A stretch of 64,000 bases of DNA, taken from Mannheimia granulomatis (GTDB taxonomy: Bacteria > Pseudomonadota > Gammaproteobacteria > Enterobacterales > Pasteurellaceae). Numbering within the stretch: the stretch's first letter is position 1; each line of letters begins with the position of its first letter. Position numbers and translations under genes: made by a program. Under the pieces are notes generated by a model. That model saw nothing but the letters and a program-made list of their open reading frames with translations. It was not told the origin of the DNA and did no database searches. The stretch is taken from NCBI RefSeq assembly GCF_013377255.1, contig NZ_CP016614.1, forward strand, positions 303,501 through 367,500, written 5' to 3'. Positions 11,522 to 20,965 of the stretch are shown piece by piece.

Positions 11522-12067
11522 ATGTCTAAATTTCAAATTCATACTATTGAATCTGCCCCTGAAGCATCTCAAGATGCATTAAAAGCGGTTCAACAAGCAA
11601 ATGGTTTTATTCCTAATTTGATTGGCGTATTAGCCAATGCACCGACAGCGTTAGAAACTTACCGTACGGTGGGAGGAATTAATGGTCGCAACAGCTTAAC
11701 CGCGGAGGAGCGTGAGGTCGTACAAATTACCGCTGCGGTGGTTAATGGCTGCGGTTTCTGTGTCGCAGGTCATACTAAAATTGCCTCAAAATTATTAAAA
11801 ATGCCGGAAGAGTTAGTCAATTCGCTACGTGCAACTGCTCGTATTGATTCAGATCCAAAACTTGATACTCTCGCTCGCTTTACTCTTGCGGTAATTTTAC
11901 AGAGAGCAAAATTAACTGAAGCACAATTAAGTGAGTTTTTTGCTGCAGGTTATAATCAGCAAAACGCAATTGATGTTATTTTAGGTGTGAGTCTTGCAAC
12001 CTTATGTAACTACGTCAACAACATTGCTGAAACCCCAATCAACCCGGAATTACAACCTTTTGCATAA
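11522..12067 (+). CDS. Carboxymuconolactone decarboxylase / AhpD-like alkylhydroperoxidase family protein
   Basis: 181-residue protein of the CMD/AhpD superfamily. The active-site motif NGCGFCVAGHT contains Cys77, Cys80 and His84, the redox pair and proton relay of AhpD-like peroxidase-associated reductases. Helical throughout, no signal peptide, so cytoplasmic. Stands alone behind an AAGGAGCAA ribosome site, with its own terminator. Probably protects against organic peroxides, but members of this family differ widely in substrate and no partner peroxidase is adjacent. Confidence 0.82.
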   Translation: MSKFQIHTIESAPEASQDALKAVQQANGFIPNLIGVLANAPTALETYRTVGGINGRNSLTAEEREVVQITAAVVNGCGFCVAGHTKIASKLLKMPEELVNSLRATARIDSDPKLDTLARFTLAVILQRAKLTEAQLSEFFAAGYNQQNAIDVILGVSLATLCNYVNNIAETPINPELQPFA

Positions 12068-12087
12068 TGAGAGTATTATTAGAAATA

Positions 12088-12113
12088 AAAGCAAACCTTC
12101 AGGTTTGCTTTTT
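12088..12113 (+). terminator. Rho-independent terminator after the AhpD-like gene
   Basis: GCAAACC-TTCA-GGTTTGC stem-loop followed by six T residues, 20 bases after the stop codon. Confidence 0.85.
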
Positions 12114-12132
12114 CTTTATATACTTAAGATAT

Positions 12133-12180
12133 CAAGCGGTCAAATTTTGGTAAAAATTTACCAAAATCAAACCGCTTGTA
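12133..12180. terminator. Inverted uptake-signal pair between convergent genes
   Basis: CAAGCGGTCAAATTTTGGTAA is nearly perfectly repeated in inverse orientation, ending ACCGCTTG. The long dyad sits between convergent genes and can terminate both, mainly the minus-strand acyl-CoA-dehydrogenase-like gene. Confidence 0.7.
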
Positions 12181-12184
12181 TGCA

Positions 12185-13243
12185 TTAGCTCTTCGCTAAT
12201 ACTATTCTTAATTGTACTGCACTTGGCGTTACCACAGGTAGGAATGCGGCCTCTTTCCAACGGCGACTAAAGCCTGAAGTATCGTTCTTTAAGTAGCCAC
12301 GCCCGCCACTTGCTTGTAGCTCAAGTAGAATGGTTTTGGCGACCACATCAACAATATCAATTCTTGCCTGAAACAGCGCTTTCGGGTGGCTGACAAAATA
12401 TCCTTCTTCGTTTAAGCCGTTGAATAAGCGAGATTTAATATCGTTTAAAGCATCAGCTAAAGCCTGCCATTCTGAGGTTAAAATTTCACGGAATGAGAGT
12501 GTTTTTGCAATTTCGGCAAGGCTTTTTTCCACCAAGCCAAAAGGTAAACCAAATTGTAACCCTAAGAATGCCGGACGGGTTGCGGCTAAAAATTCCGGGG
12601 CATTGTCGGCTAAAATCCATTCCTCTTTTAATTCCACGTTTTCAAACACAAGAGCGGTGGTATTAGTGCCTTGCAATGCCATAAATTCCAGCTCTTTGGT
12701 ACGGGTCAATCCTGCTGCAGTAGAAGGAATAGCAATCACAATCGGTGTGCTGCCGTTTTCAAAACCGGCAACAAAACTTGCTACAAAGCGATCTGAACGC
12801 AAATTGGTTACCCAAGGTAGGCGACCGTTTAAATAACGTTTGCCGTTTTCTTCTCGAATAGAGACATTCAATTCTTCAATCCCGGAAAGGAATTTCATTG
12901 CATTCGATAAACCTGTGCCGGCGGTTAAGTTGCCGCTTAGTAAATCCGACAGATAGGTTTCTCGGGGAAGAGGGTTTTTCGAGGCGATAATATGCTCAAT
13001 AAAAGTGCGATGCCCCCAAGACACAAAAGCTGCTGCCAGTGAATGATTACCTAATTCACTAATCGCTTTAATCGCATCCACTAAATTGCCGCCGCTGCCG
13101 CCAAGATCAGTCGGCACGCCGATTTTAAATAGATTTTCGGCAGCAATATTGCGAATCAGTAAGTCTGCTCGTTCATTAGATTGGTCTAAACTTTCTGCAT
13201 TGGCTTGCAGCCATTCGATAAAAGATGTTGAAAGAACTGACAT
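12185..13243 (-). CDS. Acyl-CoA dehydrogenase-like flavoprotein (possible sulfur/nitrogen scavenging monooxygenase)
   Basis: 352-residue protein with the acyl-CoA dehydrogenase fold: an N-terminal helical part with KIGVPTDLGGSGG, a middle beta part, and a C-terminal helical part ending GGRGYLKNDTSGFSRRWKEA. This layout is shared by FMNH2-dependent monooxygenases of the SfnB/DszC group, which cleave organosulfur compounds, and the gene lies beside an ABC transporter of the sulfonate/nitrate class. It is shorter than usual (about 390-410). A strong terminator after the permease separates it from the transporter transcript, so it likely has its own promoter. No flavin reductase gene is adjacent. 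Fold assignment is good; reaction is inference. Confidence 0.65.
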   Translation of the reverse strand: MSVLSTSFIEWLQANAESLDQSNERADLLIRNIAAENLFKIGVPTDLGGSGGNLVDAIKAISELGNHSLAAAFVSWGHRTFIEHIIASKNPLPRETYLSDLLSGNLTAGTGLSNAMKFLSGIEELNVSIREENGKRYLNGRLPWVTNLRSDRFVASFVAGFENGSTPIVIAIPSTAAGLTRTKELEFMALQGTNTTALVFENVELKEEWILADNAPEFLAATRPAFLGLQFGLPFGLVEKSLAEIAKTLSFREILTSEWQALADALNDIKSRLFNGLNEEGYFVSHPKALFQARIDIVDVVAKTILLELQASGGRGYLKNDTSGFSRRWKEAAFLPVVTPSAVQLRIVLAKS

Positions 13244-13371
13244 TGTGTTTACTCCTTAAATATTTTAATTTAAGGCTATCTTAATGGGCTTTTTTATGGC
13301 GTAGAAATAAAATAAATGAACGAGATATGTTTTTTAGGAATAAAAACAAGCGGTCAAAAAAGAAAAATTTT

Positions 13372-13401
13372 TTGTAAAAAGGGAGGGTTAAAACCCTCCC
13401 C
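13372..13401 (-). terminator. Terminator after the ABC permease (minus strand)
   Basis: On the minus strand GGGAGGGTTTTAACCCTCCC forms a hairpin followed by TTTTTAC. It starts six bases after the permease stop and divides the transporter from the flavoprotein gene downstream. Confidence 0.8.
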
Positions 13402-13407
13402 GACAGA

Positions 13408-14151
13408 TTATTTTCCCCCTTTTGCTAATGCTAGTCGGATAAGACCATCTAACGCCCAGCCAATTAAGCCGATAATCACAATTACCGCCATCAGTTCGGA
13501 ATATGCCAATCTATCTCGGGTGTCTAAAATAAAGTAGCCTAAGCCTTGGTTTACTCCTAACATTTCACATGGTACTAATACTACCCAAGCAATTCCAACC
13601 GCTACTCTTAAACCTGTTAAAACATGACCGGTAATTGCCGGTACTACAATTTTGCACAGTAATTCTTGGCGGGAAGCTGACATTACTTTCCCAAGCTGTA
13701 GCCATTGTGAATCAATATTTTTCACGCCTGATGTGGTGGAAATAATCAAAGACCATACTGTTGCAAACGCTAACAGGAAATAAATCGGCAAATCGCCCAC
13801 GCCTAATAACATCACAATAATCGGCATCCACGAAAGTGGTGAAATCATACGTAATAACTGGAAGGACGGGGTGCAAAGCATTTCCAAATGACGGGAAAAC
13901 CCTAGCAGTAAACCTATCGGTACACCAATGAGTAATGCTGAAATCAAACCAATAGCAATACGTTGCAGGCTGGTAATCAAATGTGGAAAAATATCTCCCG
14001 ATGAAACCAGCCACATTAAGCTTTCCCATGTTTTTACAGGGGCAAGCATAGATGCCATGGGTAATTTTTGGCTAAGAATACTCACGCCCAGTTGCCAACC
14101 TAAAAGCAGAAGAAGTAAGCCTGCCAAGCCGTAGAGATAGTTTTGTTTCAT
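13408..14151 (-). CDS. ABC transporter permease of the nitrate/sulfonate/taurine (SsuC/TauC/NrtB) class
   Basis: 247-residue inner-membrane permease with about six helices. The EAA-type loop is recognisable in QLGKVMSASRQELLCKIVVPAITGHVLTGLRVAVGIAWVVLV... of which the segment after KIVVPAI is typical of SsuC/TauC permeases. It is the third gene of the minus-strand transporter operon (ATPase, binding protein, permease). Substrate class is sulfonate, nitrate, taurine or thiamine precursor; the sequence does not choose between them. Confidence 0.82.
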   Translation of the reverse strand: MKQNYLYGLAGLLLLLLGWQLGVSILSQKLPMASMLAPVKTWESLMWLVSSGDIFPHLITSLQRIAIGLISALLIGVPIGLLLGFSRHLEMLCTPSFQLLRMISPLSWMPIIVMLLGVGDLPIYFLLAFATVWSLIISTTSGVKNIDSQWLQLGKVMSASRQELLCKIVVPAITGHVLTGLRVAVGIAWVVLVPCEMLGVNQGLGYFILDTRDRLAYSELMAVIVIIGLIGWALDGLIRLALAKGGK

Positions 14152-14171
14152 ACCTATTATTCCTATAAACC

Positions 14172-15338
14172 TTATACGCTGATTTGTTCTGTTCGTGTCC
14201 AGCCGGCTTGAAGATTGAACGTTTCAATCCAACCGTTATCTTCAATTGCTTTGCGGACAAATTTAGGCTCGTTAATCGCTTTGGCTGCCTCGGTTGGGTC
14301 AAGTGCTTGTAAAAAGGCATTGTTACCGGCAATGTGCGTCTCTTTTAGCATTTTCACTAATTCTTCCATATAAGAGTCGAACGGATAAGGTTGAAAACCA
14401 ATACGTTCTTGATGCCATTGTGGATTTAAAATTGCTCCGCTTTCGATATATTTATCCCATTGAGCTTGAGTTGGTGCGAGTACGTTTTCCAACACTTTTT
14501 GATCATGCGGGGTATAGCCGCTTCCCCTAGCCAATAATTTTGCTGTTTCTGCACGGTTAGCGAGGGTGTAAACTTGAGCCTCAGTTAACGCATTTACTAC
14601 TTTTTGCACCCATTGCGGGCGGTGCTGAATATCGTATTCGTGCATCAACGTTAAGCAGCAAGCGTGATCTTTCCAAACATCGCCACTAAAACGTAGCACC
14701 TTTCCGACACCTTTAGCTTCCGCCAAGGCATTAAAAGGCTCTGCCACAATAAAGCCGGAAATTGCTTCGCTTGCTAATGCTGCGACCATATCGGACGGAG
14801 CCATTACCGTTAAGCGAACTTCACCACTGCTCGGTTCTTTTTCGGTTATTTTTAGTCCATTTTCACGTAATAAGCGTTGTAATACGATATTGTGAATCGA
14901 ATACCAAAACGGAATTGCGACTGTTTTGCCGGATAATTCGGCAATGCTGTTGATTTCCGGACGAACGGTTAAAGCTGACCCTGCTAAGTGGTTCCACATC
15001 ACTGCCTTCACGGGCGCATTTGCCCCATATTTTGCCCATAGACTCATTGGAGAAAGTAAATGCACCACATTGACGTTACCGCTTAAAAAAGCTTCCACTA
15101 ACTGTGCCCAGCTGCGAAACATCACCGGCTTTTCCACCTGTACTCCGTGCTTTTCAAATAGCCCTTTAGCGTGAGCTACCAGTAGTGGTGTGGCATCGGT
15201 AATCGGCAAATAACCAATCACAAGCGGTCGATTTTCTGCGGTTTTTTGCACTTGTTCACAGGCTTGCAGAAGCGGAAAGCTACCGGCAACCGAAAATAAG
15301 CTCAGTAGTTTCATAAAATCTCGACGTTGTTGATCCAT
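14172..15338 (-). CDS. ABC transporter substrate-binding lipoprotein (NMT1/SsuA/NrtA-like) with a Tat-type signal
   Basis: 388-residue binding protein of the NMT1/SsuA/NrtA fold. The N-terminus MDQQRRDFMKLLSLFSVAG has a twin-arginine motif (RRDFMK), and SFPLLQAC ends in a lipobox cysteine, so it is probably exported folded by the Tat system and lipid-anchored. The domain begins at RPLVIGYLPITDATPLLVA. The segment SWAQLVEAFLSGNVNVVHLL resembles the nitrate/bicarbonate binding proteins NrtA and CmpA as much as SsuA. Lies between ATPase and permease genes, 12 and 20 bases away. Substrate unknown. Confidence 0.78.
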   Translation of the reverse strand: MDQQRRDFMKLLSLFSVAGSFPLLQACEQVQKTAENRPLVIGYLPITDATPLLVAHAKGLFEKHGVQVEKPVMFRSWAQLVEAFLSGNVNVVHLLSPMSLWAKYGANAPVKAVMWNHLAGSALTVRPEINSIAELSGKTVAIPFWYSIHNIVLQRLLRENGLKITEKEPSSGEVRLTVMAPSDMVAALASEAISGFIVAEPFNALAEAKGVGKVLRFSGDVWKDHACCLTLMHEYDIQHRPQWVQKVVNALTEAQVYTLANRAETAKLLARGSGYTPHDQKVLENVLAPTQAQWDKYIESGAILNPQWHQERIGFQPYPFDSYMEELVKMLKETHIAGNNAFLQALDPTEAAKAINEPKFVRKAIEDNGWIETFNLQAGWTRTEQISV

Positions 15339-15350
15339 AAATCCCCCTTG

Positions 15351-16142
15351 TTAGATCATAAAATCGACGGTCTGCTCTTGCAGATTGCGTTGCTGAGCTT
15401 GACGAAGAGATTGCAATATATCGACTCTTATATGATTTAGGCTTAATAAATCAGCCCGAGGAAAAGCATCTGAAAGCTGCCATTTACCCACAATATGTGC
15501 GGGTGTGCCACCAAGTAATAAAATATTGTCGGAGACTAATAATGCCTCATCAATATCGTGTGTGACTAAAAGTGCTGCAGCATTGTGATGACGAACAATA
15601 TCGTGTAATAAACTTTGCATTTGGGTACGGATGACTGCATCAAGGGCAGAAAACGGCTCGTCTAATAAAATTACTTTCGGCTTACGAGCTAAGGCTCGAG
15701 CCAAATTGACCCGCTGTGCCATTCCACCCGAAAGCTCGTGTGGCATAGCATCAATAGCATGGCTTAAGCCAACTTCTTCAAGAGCAGATTCTACCCGTTG
15801 CTGAATGTCTGATTTGGTAAGTGGCGTTCGGCATTGGAAATCCAGCCCAAAGGCAACATTATTTCTCACGCTTAGCCATGGTAATAAAGTTGCTGATTGA
15901 AACACAAAACCAACATCAGGATGAGGTTTGCTGATGGTTTCACCAAATAAATTAATTTGGCCACTTAACGGCTTATCTAGACCTGCAACTACTCGAAGCA
16001 AAGAGGATTTTCCTACACCGCTTGGGCCTAAAATAGAGGTAAGAGTACCGCTGTTAACTTCAAAATTGACAGCCTGTAGAATGGTATTGGCTTGCTTATT
16101 TTTTTCATAGCCGAGAGAAAGATTATTAATGCTCAGGCTCAT
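15351..16142 (-). CDS. ABC transporter ATP-binding protein (SsuB/TauB/NrtD class)
   Basis: 263-residue ATPase, first gene of the transporter operon. Walker A GPSGVGKSS (about residue 39), Q-loop FQSATLLPW, signature LSGGMAQR, Walker B VILLDEPFSALD and the switch VTHDIDEAL are all present, so it should be active. It energises the permease encoded two genes downstream. The operon is divergent from the amino-acid binding protein gene at 16387; the 240 bases between hold both promoters and one uptake core. Confidence 0.88.
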   Translation of the reverse strand: MSLSINNLSLGYEKNKQANTILQAVNFEVNSGTLTSILGPSGVGKSSLLRVVAGLDKPLSGQINLFGETISKPHPDVGFVFQSATLLPWLSVRNNVAFGLDFQCRTPLTKSDIQQRVESALEEVGLSHAIDAMPHELSGGMAQRVNLARALARKPKVILLDEPFSALDAVIRTQMQSLLHDIVRHHNAAALLVTHDIDEALLVSDNILLLGGTPAHIVGKWQLSDAFPRADLLSLNHIRVDILQSLRQAQQRNLQEQTVDFMI

Positions 16143-16386
16143 ACATCCTCTTTTTACTGTTGTATTGGCAGATAAAGCGAAAATAGAATAAAATTTTTAT
16201 GAAGGAAAAGAATTATAAATTTTTAAATAGAACTATTTGTTATTAAAGAGTAACGGTTTTGCAAAAAATTAGTATTTTCTGACCGCTTGCTTGCTGAAAA
16301 GCACACACTTTCTCAGTAATAGGGCTTTTTTTCAGACTGTAACTGGAGTAAAGTTATTCCCTCAATAATAAACACAAGGATTTTTT

Positions 16387-17103
16387 ATGAAAAAAACACT
16401 TTTAGCCCTTTTATTAGGATGTGCAGTAACTGCACAAGCGCAGGATATTAAATTTGCAATGGAGCCAAGTTATCCGCCTTTTGAAATGACTAATGAGAAG
16501 GGGGAAATTATTGGTTTTGATGTGGATATTGCCAATGCTATTTGTAAAGAAATGAAAGCGAATTGTACCTTCCATAGCCAACCTTTTGACGGTTTAATTC
16601 AAGGTTTAAGACAAAAACAATTTGATGCAGCAATTTCAGGTATGGGTATTACTGAGGCGCGTAAAAAGCAAGTCTTGTTTAGCGACCCTTACTTTGCCAG
16701 CTCTGCTGCATTTATTGCCAAAAAAGGCACCGATTTTACAAATGTGAAAACCATCGGCGTGCAAAACGGTACTACTTATCAAAACTATTTAATGAAAGAG
16801 AAAAAAGAGTATAAGGTGAAATCTTATGCTTCTTATCAAAATGCGATTTTAGATATTCAAAACGGTCGTATTGATGCTATCTTTGGTGATGTACCGGTGT
16901 TAGTAGAAATGATTCAAAAGCATGACGGTTTAGATTTTACCGGCGAAAAAATTGATAACCCGAGTTATTTTGGTAACGGTTTGGGTATTGCTACCAACTT
17001 AAAAAATCAAGAGTTAGTTGATCAATTTAATGGTGCATTAAAAGCGATTAAAGATAGTGGCGAGTACCAAAAAATCTATGATAAATGGATGAGCGCTAAA
17101 TAA
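16387..17103 (+). CDS. Periplasmic amino-acid (arginine-type) ABC binding protein, ArtI/ArtJ-like
   Basis: 238-residue polar amino-acid binding protein with a signal peptide ([19 protein letters not shown], cleavage after about residue 18). The mature part has the family signatures [35 protein letters not shown] and the two-lobe plan. It most resembles the arginine-binding ArtI/ArtJ group. No permease or ATPase lies beside it, so it must use a transporter encoded elsewhere. Followed by an inverted uptake-signal terminator. Ligand inferred from similarity. Confidence 0.82.
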   Translation: MKKTLLALLLGCAVTAQAQDIKFAMEPSYPPFEMTNEKGEIIGFDVDIANAICKEMKANCTFHSQPFDGLIQGLRQKQFDAAISGMGITEARKKQVLFSDPYFASSAAFIAKKGTDFTNVKTIGVQNGTTYQNYLMKEKKEYKVKSYASYQNAILDIQNGRIDAIFGDVPVLVEMIQKHDGLDFTGEKIDNPSYFGNGLGIATNLKNQELVDQFNGALKAIKDSGEYQKIYDKWMSAK

Positions 17104-17104
17104 A

Positions 17105-17153
17105 TACAAGCGGTTTGATTCTTGCAAAATTTTGTAAAAATCAGACCGCTTGT
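17105..17153 (+). terminator. Inverted uptake-signal terminator after the ArtI-like gene
   Basis: ACAAGCGGTTTGAT and ATCAGACCGCTTGT pair across a short A/T-rich loop and are followed by TTTTA. Begins one base after the stop codon. Confidence 0.75.
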
Positions 17154-17295
17154 TTTAAATGGAAGACTTTCCGATTATTTTTTATCCCCCATTGCTTTTC
17201 CCTTTGTTATTGGCTACTATTCAACCTCATCCGTAGTTAGAATACTTAATATGTTAAGTTTTAACTGTTTTTCACTCTAATAAGGATCATTTATC

Positions 17296-18402
17296 ATGAA
17301 TAAACTTATTGCCTCTCTTGTTGCATCCAGCTGTGCGACTGCGTTCTCTGCTCCTATTCAACACAATAATTTCCACACTAATACTCACAATTACGAATTT
17401 ACCCAATCTTATGATTTGGTTGTGCCGCAAGGTTCTTCCGGCACGACAAATTTATGGATTCCATTGCCGTCTGATACCGATTATCAAACAGTGAAATCCA
17501 TTGAATTTGAAGGCAGCTACAAAACGGCGTATATCACAGAAAATAATGCCTATGGTGCGAAGACACTATTTGCTACTTGGGATAAAGATGCTCCCAAACG
17601 TGATATGAAAGTGAAATTGGTCATGCAAACTCAAGACCGTGAGCCAATGGCGCAAGGTGCGTTAAAAGATTACCAAATGCCGGAAAAAATTATCTATTCG
17701 GTGGATGTATTAGCGTATTTAAAACCCACTGCCCATATCAAAACAGACGGTATCGTGAAAGAATATGCTGATAAAATTGTGGGTAACGAGCAAAATCCGC
17801 TGAAAAAAGCTGAACTTATCCATAAGTGGATTGTAGATAATATGGAACGTGACAACTCGGTATTGGGTTGTGGCGATGGTGATGTGGAGAAAATCTTAAC
17901 TACCAAAGTGTTAAAAGGTAAATGTACTGATATCAACTCAGTATTCGTTGCCCTTGCTCGTGCTTCCGGCATTCCGGCACGTGAAGTGTTTGGTATCCGT
18001 TTAGGTAAAGCTGATAAAATGGGCCAATACTCCAAAACCGCTTTTGGTAGCTCAAAAGATGGTATTGCGAATGAAAATAGCGGACAACACTGCCGTGCGG
18101 AATTCTATTTAGCTGGCTTCGGCTGGGTGCCGGTGGATTCGGCAGATGTAGCAAAAATGCGTTTAGCAGAGAAAAAAGAAGTAGCTGATGCAGATGTTCA
18201 AGCAGTGTCTAAATATTTGTTCGGTAACTGGGAAATGAACTGGGTCGGCTTTAACCACGGTCGTGATTTCAACTTATATCCACAGCCTGAATTGGCCCCG
18301 CTTAACAACTTCGGTTATCCGTATGCGGAAGTGGGTGGCGATCCGTTAAATTCCTTTGATGCAAAAGAATTTGGTTATGAGTTCATCTCCAAAGAATTAT
18401 AA
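17296..18402 (+). CDS. Exported transglutaminase-like (cysteine protease fold) protein
   Basis: 368-residue protein with a signal peptide ([19 protein letters not shown]). A transglutaminase-like core occupies about residues 170-290. The catalytic triad is visible: Cys210 ([19 protein letters not shown]), His265 (GQHCRAEFY) and Asp281 (WVPVDSADV). Such periplasmic proteins are thought to act as peptidases or amidases rather than cross-linkers. Its last 26 bases overlap the merT-like gene, suggesting translational coupling with the metal transport genes. A link between the two functions is not known. Confidence 0.82.
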   Translation: MNKLIASLVASSCATAFSAPIQHNNFHTNTHNYEFTQSYDLVVPQGSSGTTNLWIPLPSDTDYQTVKSIEFEGSYKTAYITENNAYGAKTLFATWDKDAPKRDMKVKLVMQTQDREPMAQGALKDYQMPEKIIYSVDVLAYLKPTAHIKTDGIVKEYADKIVGNEQNPLKKAELIHKWIVDNMERDNSVLGCGDGDVEKILTTKVLKGKCTDINSVFVALARASGIPAREVFGIRLGKADKMGQYSKTAFGSSKDGIANENSGQHCRAEFYLAGFGWVPVDSADVAKMRLAEKKEVADADVQAVSKYLFGNWEMNWVGFNHGRDFNLYPQPELAPLNNFGYPYAEVGGDPLNSFDAKEFGYEFISKEL

Positions 18403-18757
18403 CAGCAGCTATAACAACAAATTCATCACAATGTGTATCACCGCTGTTATTACAGCGGTGAGTTCAACTTTGTGCTGCATTGCACCGCTCATTTATTTGT
18501 TGTTTGGCATTTCTTCCCCGTGGCTGATGGAATTAAATCAGCTTGAATTTTTGCAAATTCCAATGCTAATTCTTTCACTTTGTGCATTTGGCTATGGTTT
18601 TTGGCTACTTAATTTTTCCAATAAGATTATTTGCACCAAATACTTCTCTCACAAAACCTTAGTGATCTTGTATTGGGTGGTGTTTATTATTGTAATGTTC
18701 TTTCTAACTTACCCTTATGTTTTGCCTTATATTTTAGAAATGTGGGGTGGAGAATAA
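18377..18757 (+). CDS. MerT-like heavy-metal transport membrane protein
   Basis: 126-residue inner-membrane protein with three predicted helices. The first helix has the vicinal cysteine pair of MerT ([17 protein letters not shown]), used to accept Hg(II) or another soft metal from MerP. The ATG at 18377 is chosen because it gives a hydrophilic N-terminus of family length; it overlaps the end of the transglutaminase-like gene by 26 bases. An alternative ATG at 18431 would remove 18 residues. merP follows after one base. No merA reductase or merR is here, so the natural cargo may be another metal. Confidence 0.8.
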   Translation: MSSSPKNYNSSYNNKFITMCITAVITAVSSTLCCIAPLIYLLFGISSPWLMELNQLEFLQIPMLILSLCAFGYGFWLLNFSNKIICTKYFSHKTLVILYWVVFIIVMFFLTYPYVLPYILEMWGGE

Positions 18758-18758
18758 A

Positions 18759-19065
18759 ATGAAAAAATATATCGCAGCCATATTGTTGGCTTTTGGGTTG
18801 ATTAATTCAAGCTATGCACAAGAAAAAGCCGTTCAAACCGAAATGCAACAAGCTGAAAAAACAGTGGTACTTCACATTCCTGAAATGTACTGCCAACTTT
18901 GTGTTTTACTTGGTTAATAAAGAACTGCGAGCGGTAGAGGGCGTAATTTCGACCAAAGCCTCAATGAAAGAACGAACCGCAACCGTAGTCGCCAAAGCGA
19001 ATGTGGATAACCAAGCGTTAATACAAGCGGTCGAAAAATTGAAATATTCTGCAAAAGTGATGTAA
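18759..19065 (+). pseudogene. MerP-like periplasmic metal-binding protein, broken by a +1 frameshift
   Basis: An ATG at 18759 opens a signal peptide (MKKYIAAILLAFGLINSSYA) and a mature region with a Cys-x-x-Cys metal site (PEMYCQLC). The frame then stops at 18915-18917, 52 residues in. The rest of the domain (YLVNKELRAVEGVISTKA and onward to SAKVM) continues in the next frame to 19065. Removing one T from the TTTT run at 18904-18907 restores a single 101-residue protein reading CVYLVNKEL. So this is a one-base insertion in a short homopolymer: a real pseudogene, a rare reversible shift, or a sequencing error. MerP would hand metal to the MerT-like protein. Confidence 0.82.
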
Positions 19066-19073
19066 TAAACAGA

Positions 19074-19099
19074 GCTCAAACAATGGTTTGAGCTTTTTT
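19074..19099 (+). terminator. Rho-independent terminator after merP
   Basis: GCTCAAAC-AATG-GTTTGAGC hairpin followed by TTTTTT, nine bases after the merP stop. Confidence 0.88.
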
Positions 19100-19200
19100 C
19101 TTTTATTCATACCTCTCCCATTTTCTTATTAAAGCATTTACCCATATTTATTTTTCAAAATAAAAATTAATTAGTTTGTTTTGAAATGTTTTTCTGGTTT

Positions 19201-19216
19201 TGTGATCTAAATCACA
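19201..19216 (+). promoter_or_regulatory. CRP-cAMP binding site of the sorbitol operon
   Basis: TGTGATCTAAATCACA is a perfect TGTGA-N6-TCACA site. A TATTAT at 19238-19243 would be the -10, predicting a start near 19250 and placing the CRP centre at about -41.5, the position of a class II CRP promoter. It precedes srlA by about 90 bases. Confidence 0.82.
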
Positions 19217-19305
19217 TTTTTTAAAATGAAAATATTTTATTATTTGCACATCTCGACACAGGGATAAAAAATCTAATTTTTATTTTGAAAAATACGGAGG
19301 TCTTT

Positions 19306-19860
19306 ATGATCGAAACAATCACACACGGAGCAGAATGGTTTATCGGTTTGTTTCAAAAAGGTGGGGAAACCTTAGTTGGAATGATAAACGGTATTTTGCC
19401 TCTTTTAATTTCATTACTGGTAGTAATGAATGCATTGATTAAATTCATTGGGCAAGATCGTATTGAAAGGCTTGCACAACGCAGTGCAGGAAATCCGATT
19501 TCTCGTTATTTAATCCTACCTGTTATCGGAACATTTGTTTTTTGTAATCCGATGACATTAAGCTTGGGACGTTTCTTACCTGAGCGTTACAAACCAAGCT
19601 ACTATGCTGCAGCCTCTTATAGTTGCCACTCAATGAATGGCTTATTCCCTCATATCAATCCGGGCGAGTTATTCGTTTATTTAGGTATTGCAAGCGGTTT
19701 AACCACCTTAGGATTACCACTTGGACCTTTAGCTATCAGTTATTTATTAGTTGGTATGTTTACCAATTTCTTCCGTGGCTGGATTACTGACTTTACCACC
19801 GCATTCTTTGAAAAACGAATGGGGATTACCTTAGACAGAGAAGTACATTTATCTCACTAA
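19306..19860 (+). CDS. srlA: Glucitol/sorbitol PTS, EIIC component
   Basis: 184-residue inner-membrane protein forming, with SrlE, the sorbitol channel of the phosphotransferase system. [20 protein letters not shown] at the start and the [20 protein letters not shown] segment are typical of SrlA (187 in E. coli). The ATG at 19306 follows ACGGAGG at ideal spacing; an ATG at 19285 lacks a ribosome site. First gene of srlAEBD, behind a CRP site. Confidence 0.95.
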   Translation: MIETITHGAEWFIGLFQKGGETLVGMINGILPLLISLLVVMNALIKFIGQDRIERLAQRSAGNPISRYLILPVIGTFVFCNPMTLSLGRFLPERYKPSYYAAASYSCHSMNGLFPHINPGELFVYLGIASGLTTLGLPLGPLAISYLLVGMFTNFFRGWITDFTTAFFEKRMGITLDREVHLSH

Positions 19861-19890
19861 CCAAGTAATTGAAATACAGAGGAATAGATT

Positions 19891-20892
19891 ATGAGTAACA
19901 AAGCGATTTACATTGAAAAAGGCAATGGTGGTTGGGGTGGTCCATTAACATTACCTGTTGTGGAAGGCAAAAAAGTACTTTATATGACAGGGGGAACTCG
20001 CCCCGCGATTGTCAATAAATTAGTGGAATTAACAGGCTGGGAAGCCGTAGATGGCTTCAAAGAAGGCGAGCCACCTGTAGAAGAAATCGGCATTGCGATT
20101 ATTGATTGTGGTGGTGTATTACGTTGTGGACTTTATCCAAAACGCCGCATTCCAACCATTAATATTCACGCAACCGGTAAATCCGGTCCTTTAGCGGAAT
20201 TTATTGTAGAAGATATTTATGTTTCTGCGGTGAAAGAAAACAACATCCGCTTAATTGATGCAGACGGAATAGTACCTGTGGCGACAGAGCAAGCAAAACC
20301 TACCTCATCGACGACAGCAAATACAAAAGAGTATGACTCAAGTAAAAGAATTACCGAGCAAAGCGATGGTTTATTAGCAAAAATCGGAATGGGAATGGGT
20401 TCTGTTGCCGCATTATTCTTCCAAGCTGGGCGAGATACTATTGATACCGTGCTTAAAACCATTTTACCGTTTATGGCATTCGTTTCCGCACTCATTGGGA
20501 TCATCATTGCTTCAGGCTTAGGAGACGTGATTGCACACGGTTTAACCCCTTTGGCAAATAGTCCTATCGGTTTAGTTACACTAGCGTTGATTTGTTCATT
20601 CCCTCTCCTTTCCCCATTCTTAGGGCCGGGAGCCGTGATTGCACAGGTTATCGGCGTGTTAGTCGGTACTCAAATCGGTTTAGGTAATATTCCTCCGCAT
20701 TTAGCCTTACCTGCACTCTTTGCTATCAATGCTCAAGCTGCTTGTGATTTTATTCCTGTTGGGCTTTCAATGGCAGAAGCGAAGCAAGATACTGTGAGAG
20801 TTGGCGTACCGTCGGTGTTAGTTAGCCGTTTCTTAACCGGTGCACCGACCGTGCTGATTGCGTGGGCGGTTTCAGCATTTATCTATCAATAA
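19891..20892 (+). CDS. srlE: Glucitol/sorbitol PTS, EIIBC component
   Basis: 333-residue protein with a cytoplasmic EIIB domain (about residues 1-150) and a membrane C-terminal half. The phosphorylation region [19 protein letters not shown] carries the candidate active cysteine; the C-terminal part has [21 protein letters not shown]. It accepts the phosphoryl group from SrlB and passes it to sorbitol during import. The linker around residues 125-160 is hydrophilic and longer than in E. coli (319 residues). Thirty bases after srlA. Confidence 0.94.
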   Translation: MSNKAIYIEKGNGGWGGPLTLPVVEGKKVLYMTGGTRPAIVNKLVELTGWEAVDGFKEGEPPVEEIGIAIIDCGGVLRCGLYPKRRIPTINIHATGKSGPLAEFIVEDIYVSAVKENNIRLIDADGIVPVATEQAKPTSSTTANTKEYDSSKRITEQSDGLLAKIGMGMGSVAALFFQAGRDTIDTVLKTILPFMAFVSALIGIIIASGLGDVIAHGLTPLANSPIGLVTLALICSFPLLSPFLGPGAVIAQVIGVLVGTQIGLGNIPPHLALPALFAINAQAACDFIPVGLSMAEAKQDTVRVGVPSVLVSRFLTGAPTVLIAWAVSAFIYQ

Positions 20893-20896
20893 TGAA

Positions 20897-20946
20897 TTAC
20901 AAGCGGTTAAATTTACAAATTTTTTTGCAAAATGCACCGCTTGTAA
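20897..20946 (+). terminator. Inverted uptake-signal hairpin inside the srl operon (srlE/srlB)
   Basis: TTACAAGCGGT pairs with ACCGCTTGTAA across an A/T-rich loop that also has internal complementarity. The stem lies between srlE and srlB, so it may act as an attenuator or mRNA-stability element rather than a full stop. Confidence 0.55.
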
Positions 20947-20965
20947 ACACAGAGAGAATATTTAT

